Assembly (NCBI GenBank): GCA_009363875.1
Contig: CM018694.1
Location: 25,863,415-25,927,414 of the forward strand
Source: Mikania micrantha
Lineage: Eukaryota > Streptophyta > Magnoliopsida > Asterales > Asteraceae
DNA length: 64,000 nt
Direction: 5' to 3'
Numbering within the stretch: position 1 is the first letter of the stretch; each line of letters starts with the position of its first letter. The notes beneath the pieces were generated by a model, which saw nothing but the letters and a program-made list of their open reading frames with translations, made no database searches and was not told the DNA's origin. Below are positions 40,242 through 52,612 of this stretch, in pieces. The translations under genes were made by a program, and so were the position numbers.

Positions 40242-41476
40242 TTGAGCAGGAAGGCTCGCCGGAAATAAAGTTCGTGATCGGAGTTGGTGGCTGCCATGAG
40301 TAGAAGCTTCGACTGTATATGCTGAGCTAAGACGTGTAAATGTTAACTCTCGAGAGGTGATAGTTCGAGCAAGTGAAGCCCACACCCGGTTGTGTGTGGT
40401 GTTGATTATTCAAACTAGAAAACCCTATTTTTCAGTAAATTTAACGCTTCATACCTTAAATTTCAGTGGTCAACCGCTCCGATCTGTTGTACTTTCATGT
40501 AGAGCTCGTCAAGGGCTTCGCGTGGACACCAAGAACGCCCGATTTCGTCTCCAAACGAGTGAGATATATAGGTTTAAAGCTTGTAATTGGTGGTGGTGGT
40601 GGAATCCGAAAATTCAAGAAGAAGAAGAAGGTTGGTGAAAAATGAAAATGAGGGGTTAATTTGGTCTTTTAAATACTCCGAGAGTATTTGGTTTCGTTTC
40701 TGTTGCTCGGTTTTCACCTCCGTTAAATTTCCGGATCGTAACGCGCGCGTAATTACATAATTAAATAAAAGACTTTATTTTAAATATTAGAAGGGTGATT
40801 ATTTATAAAAATGTTTTAAATATTATTATTCTTGAATAATTTGTCGTAATTTATAATTTTACGCGTTTTAGTTATTTATTCGCGTATTTTTAAGCTTTTC
40901 ACGTATTAATTTAAAATAGTTTTCGTTTTAAATTTATGATGAGTTTCAAAATTGTAAAACAGGAAATATTATATTTCCTTAAATTTATTATCGTTCGACT
41001 CGTTGTTCATTTCGTTTCGTCAGAAAACGTCACTTACGCGCGTTTTCGTACAGAGCGCTAACTGTACGAACACGATCGTACGTTTCACTTTCTGATTTTG
41101 TTTTCTATTGATCAGTCATCATTTCAGATCGTTAAACTATCAGAATCATTCGTATAGATCGTCACCTATACGAATAATTCGTCTGTTTAGCAGTCCATAA
41201 CAATAACCGTTAAAGTTTTGTTTTGTTAACCTCACATACGTTTATACACAATAGTATCATATCAAGTATTTGTGTTTCAACACTGTGTTGTCTGACATGT
41301 TTCAGACTGTTAAACCCTGAGGTTTCAGTCAGACTCAGACAATCGTTCAATAGTTTCATGTTAAATCAAAACATATCAATAGCATAATATAGTTTTCACG
41401 TAAAGTGTATCTGAGTTACTGTACAAGTTACTGTACAGTTTACTGTTCCGGTAATGATTCCGGCACAGATGTTACA

Positions 41477-41940
41477 GTCTCCCCTGGTTAAAGAAATTTC
41501 GTCCCGAAATTTAAAAGTTATTATCGGGTACGACTTTCTTTGTAAACAAGTTGGAAGACTTGGTTTCGTGTGTTGTCCCTACACTCCCAACTCAAATCTG
41601 GATTGTGTTTGGGGTTCTTATGTATGACCTCGAAGTTTCGCTAATCTTATTGTGCATCATTGTCTTACTGTTACGGCTTGCTAAGTCTCTGTGTGGCTCT
41701 AACACCTCATTGTTCAAACTAACCGATGTTATGAACATCAACTGTTTCACAACTTTAGTGTTAGTCATGGCTCTCTACGTATGTTATGTGTATTAACTAG
41801 GCACTCTTTCATTGTTTATATTACAATAAAAGGATTTCTAGGTTTCATAGAATAGGTGTGTGGTTATACTTAATAGGAATAAGGTAAATTTCTTATTCAT
41901 ACCAGTATCAACATAGAATTAAGTCTTATGAGTTAGGGTG
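41477..41940 (-). other. Element F internal 3' region with PPT
   Basis: Minus strand next to the LTR reads TTAACCAGGGGAGAC, the PPT, beside the inverted repeat AAATTTCGTCCCGAAATTT (41,494-41,512). The remaining 430 bp shows no recognisable pol remnant; a short frame at 41,551-41,796 is not supported. Confidence 0.7.
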
Positions 41941-43260
41941 TCACATACCAGTACCCGTTTCTGGGTCTTGGCGTGCAGCAGGAGCTCCTATCATGAAAGC
42001 TCTTCCCTTTGGTACTTGATCTCCCGGTTGTGCCCGCTTTGGGCAATTTCTGGAGAAGTGACCTAGTTCTCCACAGTTAAAGCATCCTCGATTGTTATTG
42101 TTGTAGTTGCCAAGGTTTTGTGGTGTTGTTGCCATGGTAGCTCTGTTTACTACCATTGTAGGTGATGTTCGACAGTATTGAGCCATATGGCCTTTTCGGC
42201 CACAATTTGTACACTGCTTACACAACATAGTGGCAGCATGATGATACTGACATTGTGCACATTGTGGATGTACACCAGTATAAGGTTTGCGTGCAGCTTT
42301 AGCAGGTACTGCAGGGGCTTGTCCTAGAGAGGTGGCCATCGCATAGTTCTCAACGATCTTTTGTTTCTTCGTTTGATGATACTCTGGTTTCTTAGTTGTT
42401 GCTTCCTTGGATTTTTCCACTTCGTCTTTCAGAACTCCTGATTTCACCATTACCCCTGTAAGTTTAGCTGAAAGAGAGATGGCTGACTCCAAAGTAGCAG
42501 GATATGCAGCTAATACGATACTTTGAATACAAGAGGGTAGCCCAGCTACATATCTGTCAATCAACTTTTCCAAAGTTGGCACCATCTCTGGCACCAAAGC
42601 TACCAGTTCGTGATAGCGGGTGGTGTAAGTCATATGGTCGGCTCCCTTCATCACGTGGTTCGAGAGCTCAATCTCTAGCTGTTGCAGTTCATGTTTCGGA
42701 CAGAACTCACTCCTCAAAAGAAGTTTAAACTCTGTCCAGGGCATCGCCATAGCTTCATCCCTTCCCCGGGCTCTAATCTGTGCGTTCCACCATGTCAAAG
42801 CTCGCTTGCTGAAAGATCCAGCTGCATACCGCACCTTGTGATGTTCCGGACAACTACTTATGTCCAACGTATTCTCCATCTTCTCGAGCCATTGAATCAG
42901 TCCAACAGCTCCTTCGACTCCCGTAAAGGCTGGGGGTTTACATCCTACAAAAGACTTGTAGGAGTAGTCAGAAGTATGACTAGTGTTTCCACTAGCTTCC
43001 CCAGTAGTATGGCCAGAAGTGTTGCCATGTCCTTGAATCCGATTTATCATCTCAGGGATGACGTCCTTCAGTTGACTTGTCAACTGAGTGCTCAGAAGTG
43101 TCGCCAAGGCGATAGTGGCAGGATCTATTATTGGGACGTGGCTTGAGCCTGGTGGTGGAGAGTGTGGAGGAGGAGGTGGCAGCGGTGGTGAATCTGCAGG
43201 TGAGGGTGTAGAAGAATGTGGAGCAGAAGTCTGTGTAGTCGGCTGTCTTCGAGGAGGCAT
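41941..43260 (-). CDS. gag: Element F gag (439 aa)
   Basis: Gypsy gag beginning MPPRRQPTTQTSAP (ATG at 43,260; the frame runs 18 codons further up). Proline-rich N-terminus with PPLPPPPPHSPPPG; gag core with ALTWWNAQIRARG and FCPKHELQQLEIEL; a cysteine-rich QCAQCQYHHAATMLC segment; two good CCHC knuckles CTNCGRKGHMAQYC and CFNCGELGHFSRNC. It ends at GRAFMIGAPAARQDPETGTGM, where relatives A and E continue into protease (AREDP...GTF). Pol is thus lost just before the protease domain. The product could form particles that package F RNA with enzymes from another gypsy element. Confidence 0.9.
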   Translation of the reverse strand: MPPRRQPTTQTSAPHSSTPSPADSPPLPPPPPHSPPPGSSHVPIIDPATIALATLLSTQLTSQLKDVIPEMINRIQGHGNTSGHTTGEASGNTSHTSDYSYKSFVGCKPPAFTGVEGAVGLIQWLEKMENTLDISSCPEHHKVRYAAGSFSKRALTWWNAQIRARGRDEAMAMPWTEFKLLLRSEFCPKHELQQLEIELSNHVMKGADHMTYTTRYHELVALVPEMVPTLEKLIDRYVAGLPSCIQSIVLAAYPATLESAISLSAKLTGVMVKSGVLKDEVEKSKEATTKKPEYHQTKKQKIVENYAMATSLGQAPAVPAKAARKPYTGVHPQCAQCQYHHAATMLCKQCTNCGRKGHMAQYCRTSPTMVVNRATMATTPQNLGNYNNNNRGCFNCGELGHFSRNCPKRAQPGDQVPKGRAFMIGAPAARQDPETGTGM

Positions 43261-43428
43261 TCTGATCATAACCAAAAGAACTTGGTTAGTGCAGTGATCG
43301 AATGCAGAAGGCATAATGCAACTTAAGTCTTATGTTGTCTACATGTGGGTCCCTAAGTTATAGTCTAGGCCAAACCGTTTAAGTAAATGACCTATTATTC
43401 TCTATAACCTTGAGCTCTGATACCAATC
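43261..43428 (-). other. Element F leader and PBS
   Basis: PBS complement AGCTCTGATACCA ending at 43,425, three bases from the 5' LTR; TGGTATCAGAGCT in element sense. Short leader of about 150 bp to gag. Confidence 0.9.
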
Positions 43429-46400
43429 TGTCACACCCCGAGCCGGCGGGGTTGGATCGGAGTCCCCGTCGGGCGGAAGGTTCTCGGGGCGCGATATCGT
43501 GAGTAATAATCGTGATGATCAGATTGTTTACATAGCATCAATGTTTAAGAATAACTAAAGCACAATCAAATGATAATTAGGATTACAAAGTTAAACTACA
43601 TTATCAATGTTCTGCAATTTAACTAGGTAAACCTATCAAAAGAATATCAAGTTTATATCTTGTAACTGCACAAGATATCAAAAGTGTATTGCTTCCATAG
43701 CAAAGTATGTGCTTCTCCCACAGTCTACTAGGTCAGCTACTTGGCATCCTAATATGCCATCCAAAAGTTTAAGCCTATTCCTGTGCATTACCTGAGAAAG
43801 CATGTAAGAAAAACAAAGTCAACACAAAGGTTGGTGAGTTCATATAGTTTTTAGATTTGTAAAATAGCTTTTGCAAACCTCCTAGGTAAAACTTTAACCT
43901 CATTAACAACACCTGTATTATCCAACTCGGTATGCTTATATATAGGGCATACCCCTGAGTCGAGCCTACGACCCGCCCAGACGCCGTCCCACCACATACT
44001 AAGTCACATAGGACATTGTTATTAATGATAGTTAAGCCTTTTACCTACCATTCGATTCATCCTTCATCATGACTCTAGTTTACTGTTTCAAAGATTACAA
44101 GTTTATAGCATTTGTATATGTTAGTCTCAATATAAGTTTATCAAGTATCATGTTCCCAAGTTTATGTATTTACCCAAAAGCATCTATGTTTCCCCCTGGG
44201 TAACGACCTTAACCTCATTAACACCACCTGTATCATCCAACTCGGTATGCTTATATATAGGGCATACCCCTGAGTCGAGCCTACGACCCGCCCAGACGCC
44301 GTCCCACCACATACTAAGTCACATAGGACATTGCTATTAATGATAGTTAAGCGTCTTACCTATCCTTCAATACGCACAAAGTAGTATCAAGTCTGTGAGG
44401 TACCATTATGGACAGTCGAAACCCTTAGGAAGTCAACATCGGTCCATAATAATCATAAATATGACTTGTGACATGTTCTGATAAAGGAACCTTCAAGTTA
44501 ACACAAAGTCAACTAGAAGAACCCAATCATTCTAGTCACTTATCATAACCATGGCTAAATCAAGAAGAACACTGAATGACTAGTAGGGGTTGACACACAG
44601 GTCAACACGCGGCGGCCAATCAGTCTGTCTTACATGACTCTGACAAAGAAGAACACTGATGACTAGTAGGGGTTGACACACAGGTCAACACGCGGCGGCC
44701 AACAATCTGTCTTACAATGTCCAAATGTTTATGCATACAAGTCTCAAGTATTTACATCGTTTCACTGATGACTAGTAGGGGTTGACACACAGGTCAACAC
44801 GCGGCGGTCAATCAGTCTTTTGTCTAAGCATTTCAATGCTTCAAGCGTTCAAGTATTCAAGCATCCAATTGTATCAAGCATTCACTTATTTCAAGTGTTC
44901 TAAGTATAATAAGTATTCACGTATTTTCAAGTATTTCAAGTGTATGAAACATCCAAGTATTTCAAGCATCTTACGTATATAAGTATTTCTAAGCATATAA
45001 GTTTCGAGTTAAGTTTAAGCTAATCATTTCAATTGTAAAGTAATTTAATACTTTATTATAGGTGTAGAACCTTAACTTTATGAACTAATTGTATAGAGCA
45101 TTAGTGTTTATTTAAAGTATGATCAAGGCCTTAGGATTTGTATATAGTTAATCATAGAGTTTATAACCTAAAAGTTTATAAGGTTTAGGCTTCAAATCTA
45201 TATTGTAAGCCTCAAATATCTAGTTTCAAGTTTTCACACATTGTTTCACCATGAATCCCATAAGTTTGCATCATGTCTCATGTTTAAAGTATAAAGCTTC
45301 ACAAGTATAGACCTCCAGTCTCATGTTTAAAGTATATAGTCTCACAAGTATAGACCTCCAGTCTCATGTGTATAGTTTATAGTCTCACAAGTATAGACCT
45401 CCAGTCTCATGCTTAAAGAATCAAGTTTCACAAGTATAGACCTCCAGTCTCATGTTTAAAGAATAAAGTATCACAAGTATAGACCTCCAGTCTCATGTTT
45501 AAAGAATAAAGATTCCCCAAGTGTAAGAATCAAACATATGGTTTCAAGTCTATTGTTTTCCAATGATTACCAAGTTTCACATATAAGTTTCAACATAAGT
45601 ATCAAGTTTATGTTTAAAGCATTAGATAACATTTCAATGATTTTGGTGAAAATGTTTAACATGCTTCTCAGTCCCGAAGTAAAACAAATAAGTTTGAAAA
45701 GGGACAAATGAACTCACCTGTGTTTGAAGCGGTTGACTAAATTCTAAACAAGAATGCACGCGCTCTCTATTGCTGGATTTGTTGTTGTGTTTGCAATCCT
45801 GTATTGATTTCATATGGTTTGTAACTTATAAGTTTTCATTGTATTAATCTGGGTGCATGCAGGTGCTAGTGTTAGCTCTAAGATAGGCTAACACTTGTGT
45901 GTCTCCGTTGTCATTCGGCTCCGTTAACTTGTTAGTGACTTTAGAATACTTAACTTACTTGAATTAACACCTTGTTATTAATCTAACCCACATTTTGATT
46001 TAGTTTCATCACAATGAGATGCTATGTACAAGGACTTTGCTGTCTTTGGTTTAAATGTTATAAGTTCTTAACACTTTGTAAGAACTTATTAGTAATTAAC
46101 ATTAAAGCTATCCTTGAAAAGTGTAACATCTTAGATGTCACGATGTTTGAAGTAAGTTCTAAAATCAATTCAACACTTATTAACTAAATCGTTATAATTG
46201 AATTATTAGATTAAGTTGGGCCGAATGATTTGGGCTTGGGCCTGTTTCTTGGACCTAATAAATGGGAAATTTATATATAGGCCGCGCATAGGTGATATGG
46301 GCCGAATAGTGGCCATGGGCCAAAGTGATCACATGGGCCGACCATGGGCCCATTCATTTCTTGCATCAACATCTCATATGGGCCTCCTGTTTCGGAACTG

Positions 46401-48371
46401 TTGGGCCCAAGAAACATCCATGTTTTAAGTTAAGGGGTTGGGCCGAAAGAAATGTGTTTGGGCCGGTTATAATTTGGGCCCAACAAAGTGAAATGGCCTC
46501 TTGATATTTATTAATGTTTTCGATTGGGCCATAATAGTTTGGGCCGATTGTAATGGAGCTAATGGGCTTCATGAGTTATGCGGGCCGAATCAATGGGCTT
46601 CAAGGATTACGTGGATTAAATAGTGTGTTGAACCGAGTACAAAGACATGGGCCGTTTCTCTTAGGCCGAAATCAATTGGGCCTACACAATAATTACATGG
46701 GCCTTATTAGGCTTTTTGGGCTGCTGGAGAAATTGGTGGACTCCAATCGTAATAAGGAACAAAGAAAAAAAATACGTGGGCCACGTGACTAGATTAATAA
46801 ATCAATACAATGTTTAGTTAATCCAACCCAAGGCAACAAAAAGGTTTCCAGCGAACCTTTCGAGCGCTCAACTGCAAGAAACTTCGCTCACGCTAGGGTT
46901 CACCTCTACAGAAATGGTTCGGCCAATCTCCAACCCCCCCCCCATGGTTCGGCTGTTTGTGCAGGTAGGGTTCGTGGGTCTTGGTACTATGCATGGTTCG
47001 GGAACTAAGGTTCGTCTGGAACGACTACCAAAGATTTGTGGCTCAAGGTTCGTCGCCCATACAGTAAGGTTCGGTGTTCTGTGGTGCAAGGCAGGGTTCG
47101 GCGGCATACATGGGTTCGCCACCCTTGCATGGTTCGTTGAGCAGGAAGGCTCGCCGGAAATAAAGTTCGTGATCGGAGTTGGTGGCTGCCATGAGTAGAA
47201 GCTTCGACTGTATATGCTGAGCTAAGACGTGTAAATGTTAACTCTCGAGAGGTGATAGTTCGAGCAAGTGAAGCCCACACCCGGTTGTGTGTGGTGTTGA
47301 TTATTCAAACTAGAAAACCCTATTTTTCAGTAAATTTAACGCTTCATACCTTAAATTTCAGTGGTCAACCGCTCCGATCTGTTGTACTTTAATGTAGAGC
47401 TCGTCAAGGGCTTCGCGTGGACACCAAGAACGCCCGATTTCGTCTCCAAACGAGTGAGATATATAGGTTTAAAGCTTGTAATTGGTGGTGGTGGTGGAAT
47501 CCGAAAATTCAAGAAGAAGAAGAAGGTTGGTGAAAAATGAAAATGAGGGGTTAATTTGGTCTTTTAAATACTCCGAGAGTATTTGGTTTCGTTTCTGTTG
47601 CTCGGTTTTCACCTCCGTTAAATTTCCGGATCGTAACGCGCGCGTAATTACATAATTAAATAAAAGACTTTATTTTAAATATTAGAAGGGTGATTATTTA
47701 TAAAAATGTTTTAAATATTATTATTCTTGAATAATTTGTCGTAATTTATAATTTTACGCGTTTTAGTTATTTATTCGCGTATTTTTAAGCTTTTCACGTA
47801 TTAATTTAAAATAGTTTTCGTTTTAAATTTATGATGAGTTTCAAAATTGTAAAACAGGAAATATTATATTTCCTTAAATTTATTATCGTTCGACTCGTTG
47901 TTCATTTCGTTTCGTCAGAAAACGTCACTTACGCGCGTTTTCGTACAGAGCGCTAACTGTACGAACACGATCGTACGTTTCACTTTCTGATTTTGTTTTC
48001 TATTGATCAGTCATCATTTCAGATCGTTAAACTATCAGAATCATTCGTATAGATCGTCACCTATACGAATAATTCGTCTGTTTAGCAGTCCATAACAATA
48101 ACCGTTAAAGTTTTGTTTTGTTAACCTCACATACGTTTATACACAATAGTATCATATCAAGTATTTGTGTTTCAACACTGTGTTGTCTGACATGTTTCAG
48201 ACTGTTAAACCCTGAGGTTTCAGTCAGACTCAGACAATCGTTCAATAGTTTCATGTTAAATCAAAACATATCAATAGCATAATATAGTTTTCACGTAAAG
48301 TGTATCTGAGTTACTGTACAAGTTACTGTACAGTTTACTGTTCCGGTAATGATTCCGGCACAGATGTTACA
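43429..48371 (-). repeat. Element F 5' LTR (4,943 bp)
   Basis: Nearly identical to 36,533-41,476, including all regulatory arrays, offset by 6,896 bp (6,895 after the C-run). Confidence 0.95.
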
Positions 48372-49088
48372 GAATGTCACATTCGACAAATCACATTCGG
48401 CGAATGTGTTTGAATGTCATCCGACCTTTCGCCTTTCTCATTCGGCGAATGAAAGGCCTTTATAAACAGTTCTTCGGGCGAATGAAACTCATTCGACCAA
48501 ATACTCTCTTTCGCCCCTTAACTGTGTGTTATTCGCCCGAATCCCAACCTTGCTCACTAGATTGATTTCTAGTGTTTGTTACTCACCCAGCCTCTGATCA
48601 TTATATTCTATTTCATTTCGGTACTAAGGGAACGAATTTCATTGATTTCCAACCATGTAATCATCAAGAACAAAACGAATTTTAGAATATAGGGTTTCTT
48701 GAATCGCCCTTTAAATAAATGGTCAAAATGGGATTAAAACTAACTTGGTCATTTTGTAAACATGTCAATCGGTCGATTCTGAGTGTAGATGTGCAATTTT
48801 TATGGACTGATTTGATTTCTCGACAATCAAGGGTTTAAATTTCAAATCTAGCCGAATGACGCCATTCGGCGAATGTCTCATTCGGCGAATGAGACTCATT
48901 CGGTGAATGAGACTTATTCGGAGAATGACTTATTTCCATCACTGTCATTCGGCGAATGTGTTCATTCGCCAAAATTAACTGTCATTCGGCCAAACAGTTT
49001 GATTTGATTCTGAATTTCTGATTTTCATCTGATTTCAACTTTTCAAGTTATATGAATAGTTCTAACATATATTTATTTGATTTTCAGA
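48372..49088 (+). other. Copia B region before env-like ORF, with palindromic repeats and splice-acceptor-like site
   Basis: Starts with GAATG (48,372-48,376), the right TSD of F. ATTCGGCGAATG-type palindromic repeats recur to about 49,000. Immediately before the ATG at 49,089 the sequence is pyrimidine/T-rich and ends TTGATTTTCAG, a good plant 3' splice site; a CTGAT branch-like motif lies upstream. This suits a spliced subgenomic RNA. Confidence 0.6.
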
Positions 49089-52000
49089 ATGGCTGGATAC
49101 AAATCGGTGACGAAGAACAACATCTGCGCACACTTAGATCTTACCACTCCGAACGCCAAGCACTACACTGAGATCATTACATTTCTCAGGCGTTCGAGGA
49201 TTTACACTGCCATTTCCACTTTACATGTGCCATATCGCTCACATCAGCAAGATTTCTGGACTTCTGCTGCTATTGACTGTGAGGCAGAACCAACTGTGAT
49301 CAGAGGAAAGGTTCTCGGACATGATGTTGTCATTTCAGCTGAGCACATCAGGAGAGTATGTGGTTTCTAGGATTTACCTGATCAGCCTTACTTGCTAGAC
49401 CGCTACTTGGTTCATGGATGTTTCATGCGATGCATGTATGAAGGAGATTTAGGAGCACGGATACTCAACAAGGCCTACATGTCTCCACAGTTCAAGTATC
49501 TCGCGCATGTACTAATTCACTGTCTTGGATCCAGGAGAGGAGGATTCGATGACATGCGGGAGACTATTCAGTGTGCCTTTGTTGCATTGGTGCTTAACAG
49601 GCCATTCAACTTCTCTGAGATGGTTTTCTCTCACATGAAGGAGAATGTGACACTGAAGGGAGACAAGAAGTTCCTGATGTATCCCAGGTTCCTGCAACAG
49701 TTGATCGACGCTCAGTTACCTGATCTACCGAAGATTGATGCTGACATCATCAAGCTCGAGCACATGAATGATCTCACTCTCAACCGGGTGATGTCTTACA
49801 GAGGGAAAGAGAGGAAGCCAGCTACACGATCTCTATTTGGTCATCTCTCTAGGCCAGATTATCGAGCTCCTGCTGGTCGTAGATGGAGACACGATGATTC
49901 TGACTCCGATGTTGAAGATATTGTTGTGCCAGATGATGGCAGAGATAGTGATGGAGGAAATGATGATGATGAAGGTGTGATTGGTGCTAGTGATGCAGGT
50001 GCAGGTGAAAGTGATGCAGGTGGTGCAGGTGTGAGTGCTGTGGTCATGAGCACAGTTGATGACACTTCTGTTGCATAGGTTGTGACCATTGATGTGACAG
50101 CTGGTGCTGCAGTTGGAACCTCTAGAGATGCAGATGAAGAAGAGGTTGATATAGAGTCACTGATGGAGCTGAATTTCTTGGTTACTACCACCTCCACAGT
50201 GACTGCTCCTCTTGATGCTATAGTTCCTCATTCTGCAGAAAGTGAAGATGAGTTAGAGGACTCAAGCGAAGATGAAGGTGAAGCAGGTGATGGTGATGAA
50301 GATGGTTCTGATTCGGAAGAGACTCAGGATGATGAGTTTGAGAAAGTGATGGTAGGAGGAAAGATGGTGGTGAGAAAGAGAAAGAGGAGTGAAGAAGAGA
50401 TGGAGGAGATTACTGATCCTTCGTTTATTCCCGAGTTTGATTTATCTCCTCCACCTCGGTCTTCTGCACCGGTTACAGTGGTTGTATCTGCTGCTACTTC
50501 TCAGCCTACATCTTACAGAACCGGGAGAGGGAAGAGATCGAGGTTCTCGTTTTAGAGGAGGTCAGAACTGACAACAGCTGCTACAACTACTGTTACATCA
50601 GTAGCAGCTGTTTCAGTTTCTTCACTAGCCAGGTCAAGGGCAATTCATGTTAGTTCTATTACTGCCCCTCTGACCACCTCTATGATTCAGGCTCCCATAT
50701 TCACTACTGCATCTGCTGGCCCCTCTACATCTCGAGCTGACATGTTCATACCTACTGTTTCAGTTGTTGATCAGCTGAGCACACTGAACAGTATGGTTCT
50801 TAGACTGATGGAGAGAAACCTGGAACAAGAAAGGAAGAGCAAGGAGCAAGAATTGATTATTGCTCAATTGACTCAAAGGGTAGAGGAGCAGGATGCCTTG
50901 CTTTTACAAGCAACAGATCAGCGGGCAGATCTCAGGGCTAGGTCTGCTCATCAAGAGGAGCAGCTGTTAAAGTACATTGATGAGCATAATCAGCTGGCTC
51001 TTACTACCACTGAATTCAATGATCGTATTCTTGCACTGGAAGCCGAGAACGCCCGACTTGCTGAACTGATTGAAAGTTCCAAGGAAGGCACACCCAGAAT
51101 TGAGGGTTCTGCAGCAATCTCCGATGATTCAGACTCAGACAAGAAAGAAGAAGAGGACGAGGAAGAAGAAGATGAAGAGTCTGAAGAGGAAAAAGTAGAT
51201 TATGAAAGTACAGACGAAGAAGATGAATCTGATGATGAAGATAAGGACGGATCTAGGAGTGGGTCTTCTGAGTCATCTAGTGCTGAAGATGATGATGATG
51301 ATGATGATCAAGCCCCTCCATCTTCGGAGATCCGATCCAAGAAAGCAAATGACAAAAAGCCACAGGCTCCTTCTCCTTCGTCTCCTTCAAAGACAGCTGA
51401 TCCTGAAGCTACTGAGGAAGTAGAAGCTGTACCTTTGAGACGTCAGTTAGACGAGACTCTTACCATGATTTTGGACGCTCAAGGCATCATACAGCACTTA
51501 GTCAGCTATGACAAGGAGGAGGGAGAAATTATTTACTGCTTAACAAAGGAACAAATTGCTGAGCTTTTCAGGTTAAATCCTGATTAGGTGATCACTGACG
51601 ATACCTCTGTTCCTATTGTTGATGAGCCAGAGCCAGAACTCTTTGATGATATTGATGAAGTTATCTTGGAGGATATCACGGACGAGGAATATCCTAAGTA
51701 CACATCGGCTGAGGATGAGTTGCCTACATTTACTGAACCATTTGATCAAGAAACAGAGGATCTTCTAGTCAGATATTTGGAAGAACAAGTTGAAGCCAGC
51801 AAGTCCGAAGCCAATGAACAGAGAAAAAGAAAAGAAAAGTGGGAGGCTTATTGGGTGGCCTTAAAGAAACAGAGCACCGAGAAGATGCCAGCAACACACA
51901 AGAAAGTCTACAGAACCAAAGGCTACAAGGCTAGAGGTCAAATCTTGAGCTGGGCATACTTTCACGACCTCGGATGCTATGCAGTGAAAAGAGAAAGAGG

Positions 52001-52592
52001 GATAGATTACTTCAAACATCCTTATGACTTTAAGATGTTGCCAGGCTTTGAAGTAAATCAATTAGCTCGTCTGAAGTTGCTATACAGTGAAGATTCAGGA
52101 ATGTCTTCCTGGTTCTCTAGGCAAATCCAGTATGAATACAGAAAGAGATGGGTGAACTTTCAGCCCCAACAGCCTGAACGTTATTATTTGCCAGAGATTG
52201 ATGGAGACACCCGGGAGCATAAGGTTATCCTGAAGTGGCTTCCTCCTAAAGTTTTGAAGAAGATTCCTTTACAGAAAATGCGACAAGACTTTATGGATGG
52301 CTTCCGATGGTGGTATTATGATGGGCGTACTGGCGAGGATGTGATTGTTTTGTGCAAGGACAAGCAGTGGGAGACTGTGAGGATATTTGAGCCTATGTGG
52401 TTGACCAACCTATCTCACAAAGATGTCCAAGCTCTGTTTAGGCACCAGATTTTCTTTGATGTTCAAGACATGGTGCAAGCATTGCAGTTTATGAGAGTGA
52501 TCCGTCTCTGCAGCATTTTCAAGATCCACGCTGGAGCTGATTGGAAAGCTATCTCGGCAAAGTATTTCAAGAAAAACGCTTCCAAGAGTTGA
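49089..52592 (+). pseudogene. Copia B env-position ORF with four amber stops (1,168 codons)
   Basis: One reading frame from ATG at 49,089 to TGA at 52,590, broken only by TAG at 49,368, 50,076, 50,553 and 51,585 (codons 94, 330, 489, 833). It lies after pol, the place of env-like ORFs in Sireviruses. N-terminal globular part about 1-240 (KKFLMYPRFLQQLID); acidic stretches; a strong heptad-rich coiled coil about 560-665; a Ser/Asp/Glu-rich linker; and a C-terminal Trp/Tyr-rich domain about 930-1165 (WAYFHDLGCYAVKRERGIDYF). I see no convincing signal peptide or membrane segment, so env is a positional label and the function is unknown. Loss of all other stop types suggests recent decay. Confidence 0.8.
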
Positions 52593-52600
52593 ACTAGGTC

Positions 52601-52612
52601 GAAGGGGGAGTT
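52601..52612 (+). other. Copia B polypurine tract
   Basis: GAAGGGGGAGTT ends at the 3' LTR start (TGTAAATAC at 52,613). Confidence 0.9.

Larger units (their letters stand above)
36533..41476 (-). repeat. Element F 3' LTR (4,944 bp)
   Basis: Plus-strand ends TGTCACACCCCGAGC and GATGTTACA. Holds duplicated TATA modules, W-box palindromes, a 43-bp tandem array, a TGGGCC array and a GGTTCG array. Short open frames here are conserved only because the LTR is duplicated. Confidence 0.95.
36533..48371 (-). mobile_element. Element F: gag-only, giant-LTR gypsy element (TR-GAG type)
   Basis: An 11,839-bp minus-strand element: LTRs of 4,944 bp (36,533-41,476) and 4,943 bp (43,429-48,371), PBS, PPT and a 1,952-bp internal region encoding only gag. 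LTRs make up about 84% of its length. GAATG TSDs flank it. By eye the LTRs differ by about four substitutions and one C-run indel, so it moved recently. No protease core, RT or integrase, so it must borrow enzymes in trans. It fits the class of terminal-repeat elements with gag only (TR-GAG). Confidence 0.9.

Noticed and set aside
41551..41796. 81-codon frame downstream of F gag
   Set aside because: On the opposite strand to the element, hydrophobic and low-complexity, without family features.
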